Below, in pieces: positions 18,401 to 26,870 of a DNA stretch of 64,000 bases. The DNA is taken from the NCBI GenBank assembly GCA_021155045.1, contig JAJNQB010000002.1, positions 44,434 through 108,433 of the forward strand, read 5' to 3'. A program made the translations under genes and the position numbers. Source of the DNA: Arcticibacter sp. (GTDB taxonomy: Bacteria; Bacteroidota; Bacteroidia; 2-12-FULL-35-15). The notes beneath the pieces were generated by a model, which ran no database searches, was not told the DNA's origin, and saw only the letters and a program-made list of their open reading frames with translations. Each line of letters starts with the position of its first letter. Within the stretch, counting starts at the first letter, position 1.

Positions 18401-18723
18401 TGAACGATACAAAATTTGAAAAAATTGAAGCAAATAAATTTCCAATTGGAGGCTCGCAATTAGATATTGAACGCAAATTCACTTGCCATACAATAAAATA
18501 CGAAAAAGGCGACACTGTGTATATGAGTAGTGATGGATATGCGGACCAATTTGGTGGGGATAAAGGTAAAAAATTTATGGTAAAACGCTATAATGAATTG
18601 CTTCAATCTGTTTATTCAAAAGAGATGAAACAGCAAGCCGAAATCCTTGAAAATACTATTGAAAGCTGGAGAGGAGATTACCAACAAGTAGATGATATTC
18701 TTGTTATTGGTTTAAAGTTGTGA
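15430..18723 (+). CDS. Two-propeller (Reg_prop) sensor with Y_Y_Y domain and SpoIIE/PP2C phosphatase
   Basis: A 1097-residue transmembrane signalling protein. Signal peptide about 1-25; then 14 repeats of the type GxxWxGTxGGGLxxYD, enough for two seven-bladed periplasmic propellers as in hybrid two-component sensors; a Y_Y_Y Ig-like domain (about 680-790); one membrane helix (about 799-818); a coiled coil; and a SpoIIE-type serine phosphatase. The metal-binding Asp residues lie in SGDFYW (about 886), DCTGHGVPGAF (about 907) and SDGYADQFGG (about 1034). There is no kinase or helix-turn-helix domain, so the output is dephosphorylation of a protein, probably an anti-sigma-factor antagonist. It shares its catalytic domain with the three genes at 40.6-46.9 kb. 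Confidence 0.9.
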   Translation: MKSIITRYFFIISFLGLSSLSSFSQELKFSHITSQEGLSMGVVNCVLQDSKGFMWFGTQDGLNKYDGYNMIVFKHNPVDTNSLSNNFIYALFEDSEGILWIGTNGGGVDAYNLNTGKLKHFINSSSNKNSISNNNVRSIIEDKEKNIWLGTDEGLNMYNKQSKIFTRFLNDKNNASSISNNSAWCLKEGSDGNIWVGTYGGGLNVYSKKAKTFKSFPQVDETGKLKFENSNKVRSILEDKDGIFWVATYGEGVEIFDPKSGKFLKNLKNKHGDVNSLINDRVTSITEDANGIIWIGTYGGGIDQYFKKTGSFKHNIFDEQNSSGINSNQIKYVYHDDIGSVWIGTEGGGVNTYFRSSSKFKHFKKKENTDNSLKSNVVLALLKDKDGLLWIGTGQGGLSTLDLEKNEYTHYPNLSNANNNSVLSLYQSRDETIWVGTWGGGLNSYDKKTKKVTSYKLLKEFSNATIVCIYEDKDGIMWIGTYGGGLFSYDTEKEIFTNYKVSNGLKSNNIYCITQDKKGNIWVGTEGGGANVLNPKTNTFIIYDRDERYNSISSNTVNHIYQDDKGIIWLATTNGLNKFNPSTEHFDHYFEKDGLPNDYIYCIMPDNKGNLWMTTNKGISKYNPLIENVNGSAFRNYDINDGLQGMEHNQGAFFKSRTGEMFIGGVNGLNIFNPDKIMDNPNPPPVRITSYKRFGEEVQLDTLIYNKRTLELSWRQNFFSFDFVALAYQMPSKNKYSFKLEGVDENWSPPSTQRYASYTELRGGNYVFKVRAANNDGVWNDEGVTLYITIHPPFWQTKWFYILCIILFIGGFWGFFKYRTSAIKRENKILEEKVEARTKELAQKNKDITSSIQYAKRIQLAILPTLDQIYRYFPESFVLYKPKDIVSGDFYWFGVKGGIKIIATVDCTGHGVPGAFMSMIGHNLLNQIISENGIIQPDQILNALHNGVQAALKQGTNVVDTSDGMDVALCAIDTKNNEIKYAGAYRPIYIVNDTKFEKIEANKFPIGGSQLDIERKFTCHTIKYEKGDTVYMSSDGYADQFGGDKGKKFMVKRYNELLQSVYSKEMKQQAEILENTIESWRGDYQQVDDILVIGLKL

Positions 18724-18894
18724 TTTTTTTGAATTCTTTAATTGTGTTTTGAATGACCATTTAAATTTAATTTCTTCTCTACTTTTTAAACAGTCCGATT
18801 TTTAGAAGGGATTACACCGCTACTCGGTATGGTTAATATTTTGTTTGCCAAATATATTCATTTTTTGAATTCAATAAAAACTATCCAATTATAT

Positions 18895-18902
18895 TATCTT
18901 TG
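18895..18902 (+). promoter_or_regulatory. -7-like element directly at the start of the TolB-like gene
   Basis: TATCTTTG fits TAnnTTTG exactly and ends one base before the ATG at 18904, with a second ATG at 18907. If used, the transcript would be leaderless. The nearest TTTG (18864-18867) is 27 bases upstream, longer than usual, so this may be chance. Confidence 0.35.
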
Positions 18903-18903
18903 A

Positions 18904-19764
18904 ATGATGAAACAAATACTAATTTTTGGTGTAATTTTTAGTTCAATTGTTGGGTATGCTCAATTACCTAATACAGATATTTGGTTATTGGATATTAAAA
19001 CAGAAAAAGATTCAATCATTCTTTCTAATCCAGAAAACATTACTAATAGGTTAGGTTATGATAATCAACCTGCCTTTTCACCAGATGGAAAATTCATTTT
19101 ATATACATCCATTAGAGATGAAAAACAGTCGGATATTTATAGATATGATTTAAAAACAAAAACAATTTCTCAGTTTACAAAAACATCAACAAGTGAGTAT
19201 TCGCCAACTTTTATGCCCGATGGTAAAAATATTTCGGTTGTAATGGTTGAACCGGATAGTACGCAAAGATTGTGGCAATTTCCATTGAAAGGAGGGAAGC
19301 CAACTTGCATTATGGAAAATGTTGATTCAATCGGCTATCATTGTTGGTTTTATGGCAACAGAATTGCTGTTTTTCTATTGACAGAACCCCAATCATTATG
19401 TTTAATAAGCAAAAATTATTCAACACCAAAATACATTGATAGTAATATTGGTAGATGCATTAAATACCACAAAGGTTTTTTATTTTACACAAAAAAAACA
19501 AAAGGTGGAAACAACCAATTTTGTGCTTTTAATTTACCAGGTTGGCATATAAAAGAATGTGAATCAACTATTGAGAGTGAAGATTATATATTAATAGAGC
19601 AAAAAGTTTTGTATGGATATAAGTCTAAATTATTTTCAACGTTTAATTATAAAGAAGATAAAAAAGAACTTTTAGACTTATCATCACTTGGCATAACTAA
19701 TATCACTCGTATAGCAATTAGCCCTGACGGAACCAAATTAGCCATTGTTGCTGAATCAAAATAA
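18904..19764 (+). CDS. TolB-like/PD40 propeller secreted protein
   Basis: A 286-residue probable periplasmic beta-propeller. Signal peptide at 1-19 (ending VGYAQ), then PD40-type repeats: NQPAFSPDGKFILYTS, EYSPTFMPDGKNISVV and a final ISPDGTKLAIVAES. These WD40-like repeats resemble TolB and dipeptidyl-peptidase propellers, but no catalytic domain follows. It overlaps the GNAT gene by one base (TAATG), so the two are translationally coupled although one product is exported and the other cytosolic. Specific role unknown. Confidence 0.78.
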   Translation: MMKQILIFGVIFSSIVGYAQLPNTDIWLLDIKTEKDSIILSNPENITNRLGYDNQPAFSPDGKFILYTSIRDEKQSDIYRYDLKTKTISQFTKTSTSEYSPTFMPDGKNISVVMVEPDSTQRLWQFPLKGGKPTCIMENVDSIGYHCWFYGNRIAVFLLTEPQSLCLISKNYSTPKYIDSNIGRCIKYHKGFLFYTKKTKGGNNQFCAFNLPGWHIKECESTIESEDYILIEQKVLYGYKSKLFSTFNYKEDKKELLDLSSLGITNITRIAISPDGTKLAIVAESK

Positions 19765-20213
19765 TGCAAATAGAAGAGTACATAAAAGAAAGTTATTTGG
19801 TTTCAACAGATAAAAACAAGTTAGATGTTTTTGTTGTTCATTCGTATCTAAAAAAATCCTATTGGGCAGAAGATATTCCGATTGAAATTTTAAATAAAGG
19901 AATCGAAAATTCATTGTGTTTTGGTGTTTATAATAATCATCAACAAATAGGTTTTGCTCGTGTAATTACAGATTATAGCACGTTTGCATACCTTGCTGAC
20001 GTGTTTATTTTAGAAAAAGAAAGAGGTAGGGGCTTGTCGAAATTTTTGATGGAATGTATCCTTAAACATAAGCATTTACAAGGGCTTCGAAATTTTTGTT
20101 TGATGACAAAAGATGCTCACTCATTATATGCCAGATATGGTTTCAAAAATATCCCTCATCCAGAAAATTTTATGGCAAATAAAATTGAAAATATTTATAA
20201 AAAAGCAAAATGA
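19764..20213 (+). CDS. GNAT-family N-acetyltransferase
   Basis: A 149-residue acetyl-CoA-dependent acetyltransferase. Motif A, VFILEKERGRGLSKFLME (roughly 73-90), carries the R-G-R-G pyrophosphate loop, and the C-terminal DAHSLYARYGFKNIP is the typical GNAT motif B. It resembles the YjhQ/ElaA-like small GNATs that open with a short helix. It overlaps both neighbours (TAATG at its start, ATGA at its end). Substrate unknown. Confidence 0.88.
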   Translation: MQIEEYIKESYLVSTDKNKLDVFVVHSYLKKSYWAEDIPIEILNKGIENSLCFGVYNNHQQIGFARVITDYSTFAYLADVFILEKERGRGLSKFLMECILKHKHLQGLRNFCLMTKDAHSLYARYGFKNIPHPENFMANKIENIYKKAK

Positions 20214-20965
20214 GTTTTTATAATTTAACAAAAGAGGAAAGAATCAAATTGGTTGAAAAAATATCACAATCACTACTTTCTGATTTTGAGAATAAAACAC
20301 TCAATTCAATTTTTTTTTATTTTTCGGATGAAGATACTTACATCAGAAAGTCTGCTTACATAGCAGTTGGCAAGATATACAAATCAAATGCAACCATTCA
20401 GCAACAAATTATTCAAGCACTATTTAAATTAGTTGAATCTGACAATGAAAAAATTCGACAAACAGTTATAAATGCTGCGGGAGAGATTGGAATAATTGAT
20501 TTTAATGTTGTTGAAAAATTTATGGAAGTGGGACTTTTTGATGAACATCATTCTGTAAGAAATGCTGTTATTGGTTCCATCAAAAAAATGGGAGAGAAAA
20601 ATCCAAAGCCTACTTTGAAATTTGCAAAACGCTATTTGAATCATCATGATAAGGAAATTAGAAGAGAAATTTGTCATGGAATAGAATTAAGAGGCAGAAC
20701 CCACCCAGAAGATATATTGCCTCTTTTGAAGGAATTGCAGTTTGATAAAACTTCCAGAGTTAGAAATACATTGGTTCATGTTTTAGGGCAAATTGCTTAT
20801 AAAAAAGGATGTTTAGAGATAGTCATTGCTCATATTAAAAAATGGGAAAATAAAGAACTAATCAAAGATGCTATTCTTGAAATTATTGATGTACATAATC
20901 GCCATAAAAATTTTGCGGCAAAAACACAAGAAGAAGCAGTAAATTATATCGATAACAATTTATAA
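20210..20965 (+). CDS. HEAT-repeat protein
   Basis: A 251-residue cytoplasmic alpha-solenoid. Repeats of about 35-40 residues are visible: DEDTYIRKSAYIAVGKI, DNEKIRQTVINAAGEIG, EHHSVRNAVIGSIKKMG, HDKEIRREICHGIELRG and KTSRVRNTLVHVLGQI, each with the conserved Asp/Arg/Ala spacing. Such proteins are protein-binding scaffolds; DNA glycosylases of the AlkD type share the fold, but no catalytic Asp/Trp pattern was recognised. Overlaps the GNAT stop by four bases. Confidence 0.82.
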   Translation: MSFYNLTKEERIKLVEKISQSLLSDFENKTLNSIFFYFSDEDTYIRKSAYIAVGKIYKSNATIQQQIIQALFKLVESDNEKIRQTVINAAGEIGIIDFNVVEKFMEVGLFDEHHSVRNAVIGSIKKMGEKNPKPTLKFAKRYLNHHDKEIRREICHGIELRGRTHPEDILPLLKELQFDKTSRVRNTLVHVLGQIAYKKGCLEIVIAHIKKWENKELIKDAILEIIDVHNRHKNFAAKTQEEAVNYIDNNL

Positions 20966-21040
20966 GTTTTTCAAATAATAATCATTGTTTTTCCTCTCAA
21001 AATAGGTTACAAAAGGAGCGAGAAATTTCCGTTTTTTCTG

Positions 21041-21048
21041 TATATTCG
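21041..21048 (+). promoter_or_regulatory. Possible -7 element of the nucleotide-sugar cluster
   Basis: TATATTCG differs by one base from TAnnTTTG and sits 26 bases before the first sugar gene at 21075. It is the only promoter-like element in the 109-base gap after the HEAT-repeat gene. Confidence 0.35.
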
Positions 21049-21074
21049 CAATCTTATAACTGATAATTTATAGA

Positions 21075-22217
21075 ATGGAAAAAATTGCCAAAAAAATTCA
21101 AATGGTTGACTTAAAAAGTCAATATGAAAAAATAAAGCCTGAAGTAGATGCAGCTATTCAAAATGTGTTGAATAATACAGCATTTATTAATGGTCCAGAA
21201 GTAAAAGAATTTCAAAAAGAATTAGAAACTTATTTAGGTGTAAAGCATGTAATACCATGTGCTAATGGAACAGATGCATTGCAAATAGCAATGATGGCAT
21301 TGGATTTAAAACCAGGTGATGAAGTTATTACCGCTGATTTTACTTATGTGGCAACTGCTGAAGTTATTGGGCTATTAGGATTAAAACCTATTTTGGTTGA
21401 TGTTGTACCTGATACATTTGACATAGATGTTGCAGCAATTGAAAAAGCAATTACTCCTAAAACAAAAGCTATTGTACCCGTTCATTTGTTTGGACAATGT
21501 GCTGATATGGATAAAATTATGGTTCTTGCTAAAAAGCATAATTTGTTTGTTATTGAAGATACAGCACAAGCTATTGGGGCCGAATATTTTTCTGTTGATG
21601 GGTCAAAGAAAAAAGCCGGAACAATTGGAACAATCGGTTGTACATCATTTTTTCCTTCCAAAAATTTAGGTTGCTATGGCGATGGAGGAGCAATGTTTAC
21701 AAATGACGATGATTTAGCTGCTAAAATAAGAATGATTGCAAATCATGGCCAATCGGTTCAATATGTTCATGATTCAATCGGTGTAAATTCTCGTTTAGAT
21801 AGTATTCAAGCTGCAATCCTTAGAATAAAATTGAGAGATTTAGATAATTATGCAAAAGCAAGAAATGCGGCTGCTGATTATTATGACAAGGCATTTGCAA
21901 ATCATCCTAAATTAAAAACGCCTGTCAGAGCAAAATTTTCTAATCATGTTTTTCATCAATATACTTTGCAATTAAACGGTGTTGATAGAAATGCTTTTCG
22001 CGAATATTTGGCTGATAAAGAAATTCCAGCAATGATTTATTATCCGATTCCATTACACTTGCAAAAAGCATATCTTGATTCGAGATATAAACAAGGAGAT
22101 TTTCCAGTAACAGAAAAATTGTGTGCATCTGTAGTTTCATTGCCAATGCATACAGAGTTGGATGAAGAAACATTAAAATACATCACAGATTCTGTTTTAG
22201 AATTTTTAAACAAATAA
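21075..22217 (+). CDS. DegT/DnrJ/EryC1 sugar aminotransferase (WbpE-like)
   Basis: PLP-dependent nucleotide-sugar aminotransferase of 380 residues. The PLP-binding lysine is Lys196 in FFPSKNLGCYGDGG; the ring-contacting Asp162 lies in IEDTAQAIGAE. The presence of WbpD-, WbpB- and WbpA-like genes 3-7 kb downstream makes a WbpE role likely: transamination of UDP-3-keto-GlcNAcA at C3. The alternative is a 4-keto-sugar aminotransferase using a product derived from RfbB. First gene of the cluster. Confidence 0.87.
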   Translation: MEKIAKKIQMVDLKSQYEKIKPEVDAAIQNVLNNTAFINGPEVKEFQKELETYLGVKHVIPCANGTDALQIAMMALDLKPGDEVITADFTYVATAEVIGLLGLKPILVDVVPDTFDIDVAAIEKAITPKTKAIVPVHLFGQCADMDKIMVLAKKHNLFVIEDTAQAIGAEYFSVDGSKKKAGTIGTIGCTSFFPSKNLGCYGDGGAMFTNDDDLAAKIRMIANHGQSVQYVHDSIGVNSRLDSIQAAILRIKLRDLDNYAKARNAAADYYDKAFANHPKLKTPVRAKFSNHVFHQYTLQLNGVDRNAFREYLADKEIPAMIYYPIPLHLQKAYLDSRYKQGDFPVTEKLCASVVSLPMHTELDEETLKYITDSVLEFLNK

Positions 22218-22233
22218 TTTTTTATTTAGATAT

Positions 22234-23544
22234 ATGAATATAGCAGTAGTAGGAACAGGATATGTTGGTTTAGTTACAGGAACTTGTCTTGCAGAGACAG
22301 GAAACCACGTAATATGTGTTGATATTAATGAAGATAAAGTAAAAAAAATGCAGTCGGGTATCGTTCCAATTTATGAGCCACACTTAGATGTATTATTTGA
22401 ACGCAACATTAAACAAGGAAGATTAACATTCACAACTAAATTAGGGGATGCGATAGAAAAAGCAAAAATTATTTTTTTAGCATTACCAACCCCTCCTGGA
22501 GAAGATGGTTCGGCTGATTTAAGTTATATACTTGGTGTTGCAAATGATTTAGGAAAAATACTAAAAGACTATAAAGTAATTGTAGATAAAAGTACTGTTC
22601 CGGTTGGGACAGCTGATAAAGTGCGTGAAGCAATTGCAAAAAATGCAAAAGTAGAATTTGATGTTGTTTCAAATCCTGAATTTTTACGCGAAGGTTTTGC
22701 TGTTGACGATTTTTTAAAACCTGATAGAGTTGTAATTGGAGCAAGTTCTGATAAAGCTCGTAAAACAATGGAAGAGCTTTACAAGCCTTATGTTCGACAA
22801 GGTAATCCAATAATTTTTATGGATGAAAAATCGGCTGAATTAACCAAATATGCTGCAAATGCATTTTTAGCAACCAAAATAACATTTATGAATGAAATAG
22901 CAAACTTATGCGAAAAGCTTGGTGCTGATGTAGATGCTGTTCGTATTGGAATTGGTAGCGATGCCCGAATTGGGAAACGATTTTTATTTCCAGGCATTGG
23001 ATATGGAGGAAGCTGTTTTCCAAAAGATGTACAAGCTTTGGCTAAGTCTGCCGCTGAAGTAAACTACGATTTTAAAATATTGGAATCGGTAATGGAAGTA
23101 AATGAAAAACAAAAAACCATTATTGTTCCAAAAATAAAAACATATTTTAACAATGATTTAAAAGGGAAAAAAATTGCTTTGTGGGGCTTAGCGTTTAAGC
23201 CTGATACAGACGATATAAGAGAAGCTCCAGCGTTGTTTATAATTGATGAGTTAACAAAAGCAGGAGCGCAAATTTCGGCTTACGACCCAGAAGCAATGAA
23301 TAATGTTCGTGTATTAATTGGAGATAAAATTACTTACGCTTATGATGAATACGATGCTTTAAGAGATGCTGATGCACTTCTAATAGCAACAGAATGGAGT
23401 TTGTTTAGAACTCCCGATTTTGAAAAAGTAGGTTCTCTTTTAAAAAGCAAAACAATTTTTGACGGAAGAAATCTTTATGGTATTGACCAAATGAAAGAGC
23501 TTGGTTTTTACTATTCAAGTATAGGAAGAGAAACCGTAAAATAA
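22234..23544 (+). CDS. ugd: UDP-glucose 6-dehydrogenase
   Basis: Two-fold NAD-dependent oxidation of UDP-glucose to UDP-glucuronate. The N-terminal Rossmann motif is VVGTGYVGLVTG (5-16), the central helix has the conserved KSTVPVGT, and the catalytic cysteine lies in GYGGSCFPKD. The GLAFKPDTDDIREAP stretch in the C-terminal domain is diagnostic of UDP-Glc rather than UDP-HexNAc dehydrogenases. Length 436 residues is usual. Its product is the substrate of the UXS-like enzyme encoded 100 bases downstream. Confidence 0.95.
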   Translation: MNIAVVGTGYVGLVTGTCLAETGNHVICVDINEDKVKKMQSGIVPIYEPHLDVLFERNIKQGRLTFTTKLGDAIEKAKIIFLALPTPPGEDGSADLSYILGVANDLGKILKDYKVIVDKSTVPVGTADKVREAIAKNAKVEFDVVSNPEFLREGFAVDDFLKPDRVVIGASSDKARKTMEELYKPYVRQGNPIIFMDEKSAELTKYAANAFLATKITFMNEIANLCEKLGADVDAVRIGIGSDARIGKRFLFPGIGYGGSCFPKDVQALAKSAAEVNYDFKILESVMEVNEKQKTIIVPKIKTYFNNDLKGKKIALWGLAFKPDTDDIREAPALFIIDELTKAGAQISAYDPEAMNNVRVLIGDKITYAYDEYDALRDADALLIATEWSLFRTPDFEKVGSLLKSKTIFDGRNLYGIDQMKELGFYYSSIGRETVK

Positions 23545-23644
23545 AATAGAGAATTAGAGAATTTTAGTTAGAGGGAAAATAAATATTTACCTCCCAGATC
23601 ATAACTCTTCAATTCACTAAATCACTAAATCAATAATTTGCAAT

Positions 23645-24616
<972 letters not shown>

Positions 24617-24617
24617 T

Positions 24618-24815
24618 ATGTACAAACTTAATAGAAACATTTTTAAAGCATCTGCTGCTGGTGAAAAAAATAACCATGCAGAGTATTATCATTCACTTAC
24701 TTGGCAAGAACGATTTAAAATTGCGATGTATCTAAATTCAATAGCATTTAAGTTAGTTGGAGAAAAAGAAATTAAAATGGATAAAAATTATTTTACTGTT
24801 AAATCAAGGAAATAA
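24618..24815 (+). CDS. Small conserved-looking protein paired with a nucleotidyltransferase
   Basis: A 65-residue basic, probably helical protein (YHSLTWQERFKIAMYLNSIA), without membrane segment or known domain. It begins one base after the UDP-xylose synthase stop, and its TAA overlaps the ATG of the nucleotidyltransferase gene (TAATG), so the two are coupled. From memory, short proteins with this TWQER/AMYLNS core and a KSRK-like end often sit just upstream of similar nucleotidyltransferases in Bacteroidota; that is unverified. Candidate antitoxin or adaptor. Confidence 0.6.
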   Translation: MYKLNRNIFKASAAGEKNNHAEYYHSLTWQERFKIAMYLNSIAFKLVGEKEIKMDKNYFTVKSRK

Positions 24816-25270
24816 TGGGAAATATTTTTTACGATGATTTTAGAGATTTTATTCAAGCATTAAACATTAACAACGTAGATTATTTATTGGTTGGAGGATA
24901 TTCTGTTATTTATCATGGATATTCAAGAACTACAGGAGATATGGACATCTGGGTCAAGCGGGATAAAAGTAATTATGAGAAGTTAGTTGCTGCATTTAAA
25001 AAATTTGGATTGTCTATATTTGATATGACTGAAGCAAATTTTTTGAATCATGAAACATGGGATGTTTTTTCTTTTGGAACACCACCTGTATGTATCGACA
25101 TATTAGTAAAAGTCAAAGGGCTAGATTTCGATGAGTGTTTCAAGGGATCTCAATTTTTTGAAGATGACGGACTTATGGTTAGAACAATTAATTACAATCA
25201 TCTTATTACTTCAAAAAAGTCTGCTAACAGACCAAAAGACATTGATGATATTAATAATTTAACAAAATGA
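24815..25270 (+). CDS. Minimal nucleotidyltransferase (MNT/DUF6036-like)
   Basis: A 151-residue protein with the polymerase-beta-type nucleotidyltransferase core: LVGGYSVIYHGYSRTTGDMD (residues 25-44) carries GG at 27-28, Ser30, the metal-binding pair Asp42 and Asp44, and the third acidic residue Asp95 in VCIDILVK. All catalytic residues are present, so it should transfer an NMP. Relatives include MNT antitoxins of HEPN/MNT modules and AbiEii-like toxins. No HEPN protein is adjacent; the only partner is the 65-residue protein. Its ATGA overlap with the WbpD-like gene embeds it in the sugar cluster, where no role is known. Confidence 0.8.
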   Translation: MGNIFYDDFRDFIQALNINNVDYLLVGGYSVIYHGYSRTTGDMDIWVKRDKSNYEKLVAAFKKFGLSIFDMTEANFLNHETWDVFSFGTPPVCIDILVKVKGLDFDECFKGSQFFEDDGLMVRTINYNHLITSKKSANRPKDIDDINNLTK

Positions 25271-25845
25271 GTATAGATTATTTCGCACACGAAACAGCTG
25301 TAATTGATGCTGGTTGTAAAATTGCTAAAGGCGTTAAAATTTGGCATTTTTCTCATATCATGCCTAATTGCGTTATCGGAGAAAATTGCAACATAGGACA
25401 AAATGTTGTGATTTCACCCCAAGTTGTTTTAGGTAAAAATGTGAAAATTCAAAATAATGTTTCAATTTATACTGGTGTAACATGCGATGATGATGTGTTT
25501 TTAGGCCCATCCATGGTTTTTACAAATGTTATAAATCCTAGAAGTGCTATTAATCGTAAAAATGAATATGCAAAAACACATGTTGGTAAAGGTGCTTCTA
25601 TTGGAGCAAATGCAACCATTGTTTGTGGTCATAATATTGGTGAATATGCTTTTATTGGAGCTGGTGCTGTGGTTACTAAAAATGTTCAGCCATTTTCCTT
25701 ATGGGTGGGAAATCCTGCAAAACAAATAGGATGGATTAGTGAATACGGACATCGTTTAAATTTTGATAAGGAAGGAATTGCTGTTTGCCCTGAAAGCAAA
25801 GAAAAATATAAACTCGAAAACGGTAGTGTAAAAAAGTATGAATAA
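25267..25845 (+). CDS. Left-handed beta-helix acetyltransferase (WbpD-like)
   Basis: A 192-residue hexapeptide-repeat transferase, almost the length of Pseudomonas WbpD. The beta helix runs from about 18 to 140 (repeats such as IGENCNIGQNVVIS and AFIGAGAVVTKNV), closing with LWVGNPAKQIGW. In the Wbp pathway WbpD acetylates the 3-amino group of UDP-GlcNAc(3NH2)A. The role is supported by direct overlap (8 bases) with the WbpB-like gene and by the WbpA-like gene next. It overlaps the preceding nucleotidyltransferase by 4 bases. Confidence 0.88.
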   Translation: MSIDYFAHETAVIDAGCKIAKGVKIWHFSHIMPNCVIGENCNIGQNVVISPQVVLGKNVKIQNNVSIYTGVTCDDDVFLGPSMVFTNVINPRSAINRKNEYAKTHVGKGASIGANATIVCGHNIGEYAFIGAGAVVTKNVQPFSLWVGNPAKQIGWISEYGHRLNFDKEGIAVCPESKEKYKLENGSVKKYE

Positions 25846-26866
25846 CAAAATAAAATTTGCCGTAATTGGTCAAGGGCATATTGGTAAACGCCATGCCGAA
25901 ATGGTTCGCAGAAATGAAGAATCAGAATTGGTTGCTGTTTGTGATGTACTTGCAAAAGAATCGTTAGAATTAAATGATTTAAAAGAACCATTTTATAATA
26001 CCGTTGAATCAATGTTGCAAGTTCATCCGGAAATTGAGGTTGTTAATATTTGTACACCTAATGGTTTGCATGCAAAACATTCTTTGTTAGCATTAGATGC
26101 TGGGAAACATGTGGTTGTGGAAAAACCAATGGCGTTGTCGAAAAATGATTGCGAAACGATGTTGTTCAAAGCATTACAAAAAAACAAAAATGTTTTTTGT
26201 GTAATGCAAAATCGATTTTCTCCACCCTCGGTTTGGTTGAAAAAAATTGTTGAAGAAAAAATAGTTGGAGATACTTTTATGGTTCAATTAAACTGTTATT
26301 GGAATAGAGATGAACGTTATTATAAAAAGGGCGGTTGGAAAGGAACACAAGAGTTAGATGGTGGCACATTATTTACACAGTTTTCTCACTGGATTGACTT
26401 GTTATACTGGATTTTTGGCGACATAAAAAATATTCAAGCAAAATTTAATGATTTTAATCACTCCGATTTAACTGAGTTTGAAGACAGTGGTTTTGTAAAT
26501 TTTGATTTTATAAATGGTGGCATGGGAAGCATTAACTATTCTACTGCTGTGTGGAATACTAATTTAGAAAGCAGTATTACAATTGTTGGAAGCAAAGGGA
26601 GTGTAAAAGTTGGTGGACAATACATGGATAAAGTGGAATATTGTAATATCAAAGATTATGAATTGCCCAATTTAGATCCTACAAATGAGGCTAATGATTA
26701 CGGAGCCTACAAGGGGTCTGCAAATAATCATCCTCAAATTATTTCAAATGTTATTGATACTTTAAAAGGTAGAAATACAATAACAACGAATGCAATGGAA
26801 GGATTGAAGGTGGTTGATATAATAGAACGAATTTATTCATTAAGAAAAGAAGATAGAAAATCGTAA
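25838..26866 (+). CDS. Gfo/Idh/MocA oxidoreductase (WbpB-like)
   Basis: NAD-dependent sugar oxidoreductase of 342 residues. Rossmann motif VIGQGHIGKRHAEM (9-22) and the family motif EKPMALSKNDCE near 96 with the conserved Lys. In the WbpA-B-E-D route this enzyme oxidises UDP-GlcNAcA at C3. Its start lies inside the last codons of the WbpD-like gene and it ends 4 bases before the WbpA-like gene, an arrangement matching the pathway. Confidence 0.9.
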   Translation: MNNKIKFAVIGQGHIGKRHAEMVRRNEESELVAVCDVLAKESLELNDLKEPFYNTVESMLQVHPEIEVVNICTPNGLHAKHSLLALDAGKHVVVEKPMALSKNDCETMLFKALQKNKNVFCVMQNRFSPPSVWLKKIVEEKIVGDTFMVQLNCYWNRDERYYKKGGWKGTQELDGGTLFTQFSHWIDLLYWIFGDIKNIQAKFNDFNHSDLTEFEDSGFVNFDFINGGMGSINYSTAVWNTNLESSITIVGSKGSVKVGGQYMDKVEYCNIKDYELPNLDPTNEANDYGAYKGSANNHPQIISNVIDTLKGRNTITTNAMEGLKVVDIIERIYSLRKEDRKS

Positions 26867-26870
26867 CAAT

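Noticed and set aside
18785..18840. A GC-richer patch in the gap after the propeller-SpoIIE gene, looked at as a tRNA or small RNA
   Set aside because: Only a 4-bp hairpin (ACCG/CGGT) can be drawn; no tRNA arms or T-loop sequence.
22469..22810. A 113-codon minus-strand frame within ugd
   Set aside because: Low-complexity Leu/Gln-rich product, typical of reading an AT-rich gene in antisense.
23545..23644. Short repeats (CACTAAAT twice, GAGAATTAGAGAATT) before the UDP-xylose synthase gene, considered as an insertion scar or CRISPR-like unit
   Set aside because: Too short and only two copies; no inverted ends or target duplication.
24618..25270. Insertion-element boundaries around the nucleotidyltransferase pair
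   Set aside because: Searched by eye for terminal repeats or a base-composition shift; none seen, and the overlapping codons on both sides leave no room for element ends.
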